Origin: Endomicrobium sp.
GTDB lineage: Bacteria > Elusimicrobiota > Endomicrobiia > Endomicrobiales > Endomicrobiaceae
Direction of reading: 5' to 3'
DNA: 16,657 nt
Assembly: GCA_031277075.1 (NCBI GenBank)
Contig: JAISLV010000024.1
Span: 1-16,657, forward strand
Shown here: positions 15,592 through 16,657 of the stretch, one piece after another
How positions within the stretch are numbered: position 1 is the stretch's first letter
Layout of the letters: the number at the start of each line of letters is the position of its first letter
Notes under the pieces: model-generated
Told to the model about the DNA's origin: nothing
Databases searched by the model: none
What the model saw: the letters and a program-made list of their open reading frames with translations, nothing else
Made by a program: the position numbers and the translations under genes

Positions 15592-15770
15592 TGGGCGTCT
15601 CTAAAAACCTATAATATTCGTAATTGCCGCAAATTTTGCGGCAGTTCAAAGAAGAAAATGAAAGGCGTCCTAAGAGCAAGGACAGACAAATTTTCTAATG
15701 CCCAAATGCCTAGAGACAATGTCTCTAGGCGCAAGGCAAAGACGGGCGTTAGTGTCTTTAGAGACCCCCA
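15592..15770 (-). repeat. MITE-like inverted-repeat element, copy C (179 bp, opposite orientation)
   Basis: Read on the minus strand it aligns along its whole length with copies A and B. Ends are TGGGCGTCTCTAAAAACC on the left and, inverted, TTTAGAGACCCCCA on the right, the more diverged end. The GAGACATTGTCTC hairpin is extended here to a perfect CCTAGAGACA/TGTCTCTAGG stem. The flanking bases (AT and AA) show no clear duplication. It lies between the convergent phosphatase and OmpA-domain genes. Confidence 0.85.
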
Positions 15771-15813
15771 AAGCTTTTTCTTTCCGACAGAGCCGCTTGC
15801 GGTTTTATATACC

Positions 15814-15849
15814 AAAAAAAGACCCTGAAATGAATTCAGGGTCTTTTTT
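15814..15849. terminator. Bidirectional terminator between convergent genes
   Basis: Perfect 9-bp stem GACCCTGAA (15821-15829) and TTCAGGGTC (15835-15843), 5-nt loop, with seven A on the left and six T on the right. It can end both the plus-strand phosphatase transcript and the minus-strand OmpA-domain transcript. The stem is itself a variant of the CCTGAAC...TTCAGG dispersed repeat. Confidence 0.85.
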
Positions 15850-15850
15850 G

Positions 15851-15970
15851 TTATCATTGCTGCTGCCGTTGCGCCGTAGCTTAACCGCGTTTTTGGTATT
15901 GCCGTTGCTTAGCGTTAATTCTTTTCTTTTTTCCCTTTCGGCGTCGTCCATGCATCCTGCTTTTACGTGG
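15851..15970. other. Short gene-free stretch behind the OmpA-domain gene
   Basis: 120 bp between the terminator and the OmpA-domain stop codon. It holds GC-rich TGCTGCTGCCGTTGCGCCG and an interrupted GCTTAACCGC near 15879-15890 that resembles the inverted GCGGCTAAGCGGCT repeat. No gene or clear site is seen. Confidence 0.4.
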
Positions 15971-16657
15971 CTACTCTACAAATATTTCCGTTCTTCTATT
16001 TGCCGCGCGTCCTTCTTTGGTTTTGTTGCTGCTTATCGGCATTTCAGCTGCGAAACCTGTATACGTCATTTTTTCTCGCGGTATCCCCGCTTTCTCAAAT
16101 TCGTCGTAGACGCTTTTTGCTCTTTGCCTAGACAACCTCTTATTTAGCTCTTTTGAACCCGTGCTGTCCGTATGTCCTTCTATTGTTATTTTGTTATACT
16201 CTTGGCTCTTTATTTCTTCCGCAACTTTCGCAAGATATTCTTTCGATTCGCGCGTTAAAAAATAACTGTTCACTTTGAATTTTAACGTCAAATTAAAAGC
16301 CTTTATCATTTCTCTTTGTCTTCTCTCTTGCGCTTGCGCTTTTTCTTTCGCAAGCTGCGCGTCGCTTATCTCCTGCTTTATCGCCGCTTCTTCTTTTATG
16401 CGCGCTTCTTCTTCGGTTTTTTCTATATTGAGTTTCGCTTTTTCCGCAAGCCTCTGCGCAGCCTCTAGCGCCGCTTTCGCCCTGTTTTTTACGTCAGTTA
16501 TTTCAGCGCTTATTTTTTCTTTTTCTTCCGTTTTCATACCGTCAAGCGCTTGTAATTTTTCTTCGGCTTCTTTTGCTTTTTCCAAAGATTTTTCCGCCTC
16601 GCCTATTGCGTATTGCGCTAAGTCAAGCATTGCTTTATCTTCAGTTCCGCCGTCGTA
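15971..16657 (-). CDS. OmpA-domain protein with long coiled coil, N-terminus outside window
   Basis: The frame is open to the right edge: nine more codons (YDGGTEDKA) precede the ATG at 16630, so the gene very probably starts beyond the window. 228 residues are visible. The first half is an Ala/Glu/Lys-rich heptad-like helix (AEKSLEKAKEAEEKLQAL and on to about 120), like the DUF4398-type region found before OmpA domains. The C-terminal part of about 105 residues is an OmpA/MotB peptidoglycan-binding domain: KFKVNSYFLTRESKEYLAKV, then TIEGHTDSTGSKELNKRLS with RQRAKSVYDEF, and finally GRAANRRTEIFVE, including the conserved Asp and Arg that hold diaminopimelate. It probably tethers the envelope to the cell wall; the missing start should carry a signal or lipoprotein peptide. 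A bidirectional terminator lies about 120 bp after its stop. Confidence 0.9.
   Translation of the reverse strand, partial: YDGGTEDKAMLDLAQYAIGEAEKSLEKAKEAEEKLQALDGMKTEEKEKISAEITDVKNRAKAALEAAQRLAEKAKLNIEKTEEEARIKEEAAIKQEISDAQLAKEKAQAQERRQREMIKAFNLTLKFKVNSYFLTRESKEYLAKVAEEIKSQEYNKITIEGHTDSTGSKELNKRLSRQRAKSVYDEFEKAGIPREKMTYTGFAAEMPISSNKTKEGRAANRRTEIFVE

Noticed and set aside
2197..15770. Reading the 180-bp repeats as a CRISPR array or phage attachment sites
   Set aside because: Copies are kilobases apart, in both orientations, with inverted-repeat ends and no spacers, integrase or cas genes nearby.
15609..15857. 82-codon minus-strand open frame covering element C and the terminator
   Set aside because: It translates a terminator hairpin and the repeat; peptides differ from the matching stretch in copy B because of shifts.

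Overview
This window looks like a stretch of chromosome from a low-GC, AT-biased diderm (Gram-negative-type) bacterium. The diderm reading rests on a lipoprotein polysaccharide exporter, a beta-barrel protein and an OmpA-domain protein. The gene set, the DUF1844 and DUF1015 proteins and the large secreted protein at the left edge fit Elusimicrobiota (Endomicrobium-like) or a related candidate phylum. That placement is from memory of such genomes and is tentative. Almost every gene is on the minus strand; the one clear plus-strand gene is a small tyrosine phosphatase. I saw no tRNA, rRNA, CRISPR array, transposase, integrase or phage gene.

Layout. Positions 1-2107: 5' part of a large secreted protein, cut by the left edge. 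2197-2375: first copy of a 180-bp inverted-repeat element. 2429-2908: small secreted protein with a C-terminal membrane anchor. 3033-4679: pgi. 4794-5354: outer-membrane barrel. 5449-7350: DUF1844 protein and gltX. 7351-7743: gene-free region with a gltX promoter, repeats and the hisG terminator. 7744-9188: hisG and a CvpA-family protein. 9204-9277: short degenerate element copy joining cvpA to a DUF1015 gene (9267-10484). 10630-10812: second full element. 10830-14910: polysaccharide export/polymerisation operon (Wzy/WaaL-like protein, Wza-like lipoprotein, Wzc-like tyrosine kinase), with a Wzb-like phosphatase read divergently (14964-15428). 15429-15970: repeat-rich gene-free region with the third full element and a bidirectional terminator. 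15971 to the end: OmpA-domain protein, cut by the right edge.

How the genes fit together. The 10.8-15.4 kb block is the only clear functional module: an O-antigen ligase/polymerase-type membrane protein, a short outer-membrane export lipoprotein, a bacterial tyrosine kinase with a Wzz domain and a Tyr-rich tail, and the matching low-molecular-weight phosphatase. No glycosyltransferase or flippase is in the window. The remaining genes are metabolic or translational (pgi, gltX, hisG) or envelope proteins with little obvious linkage.

The most unusual feature is the repeat family. It has three 179-183 bp copies and one 74-bp degenerate copy, with terminal inverted repeats starting TGGGCGTCTCTAAAAACC and several internal hairpins, all between genes. 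It behaves like a non-autonomous transposable element (MITE). One copy appears to supply the last codons of one gene and to sit just before the ribosome binding site of the next. Two of the gene-free regions also share a second, older-looking set of landmarks in the same order. I found no clear-cut new defence or metabolic system.
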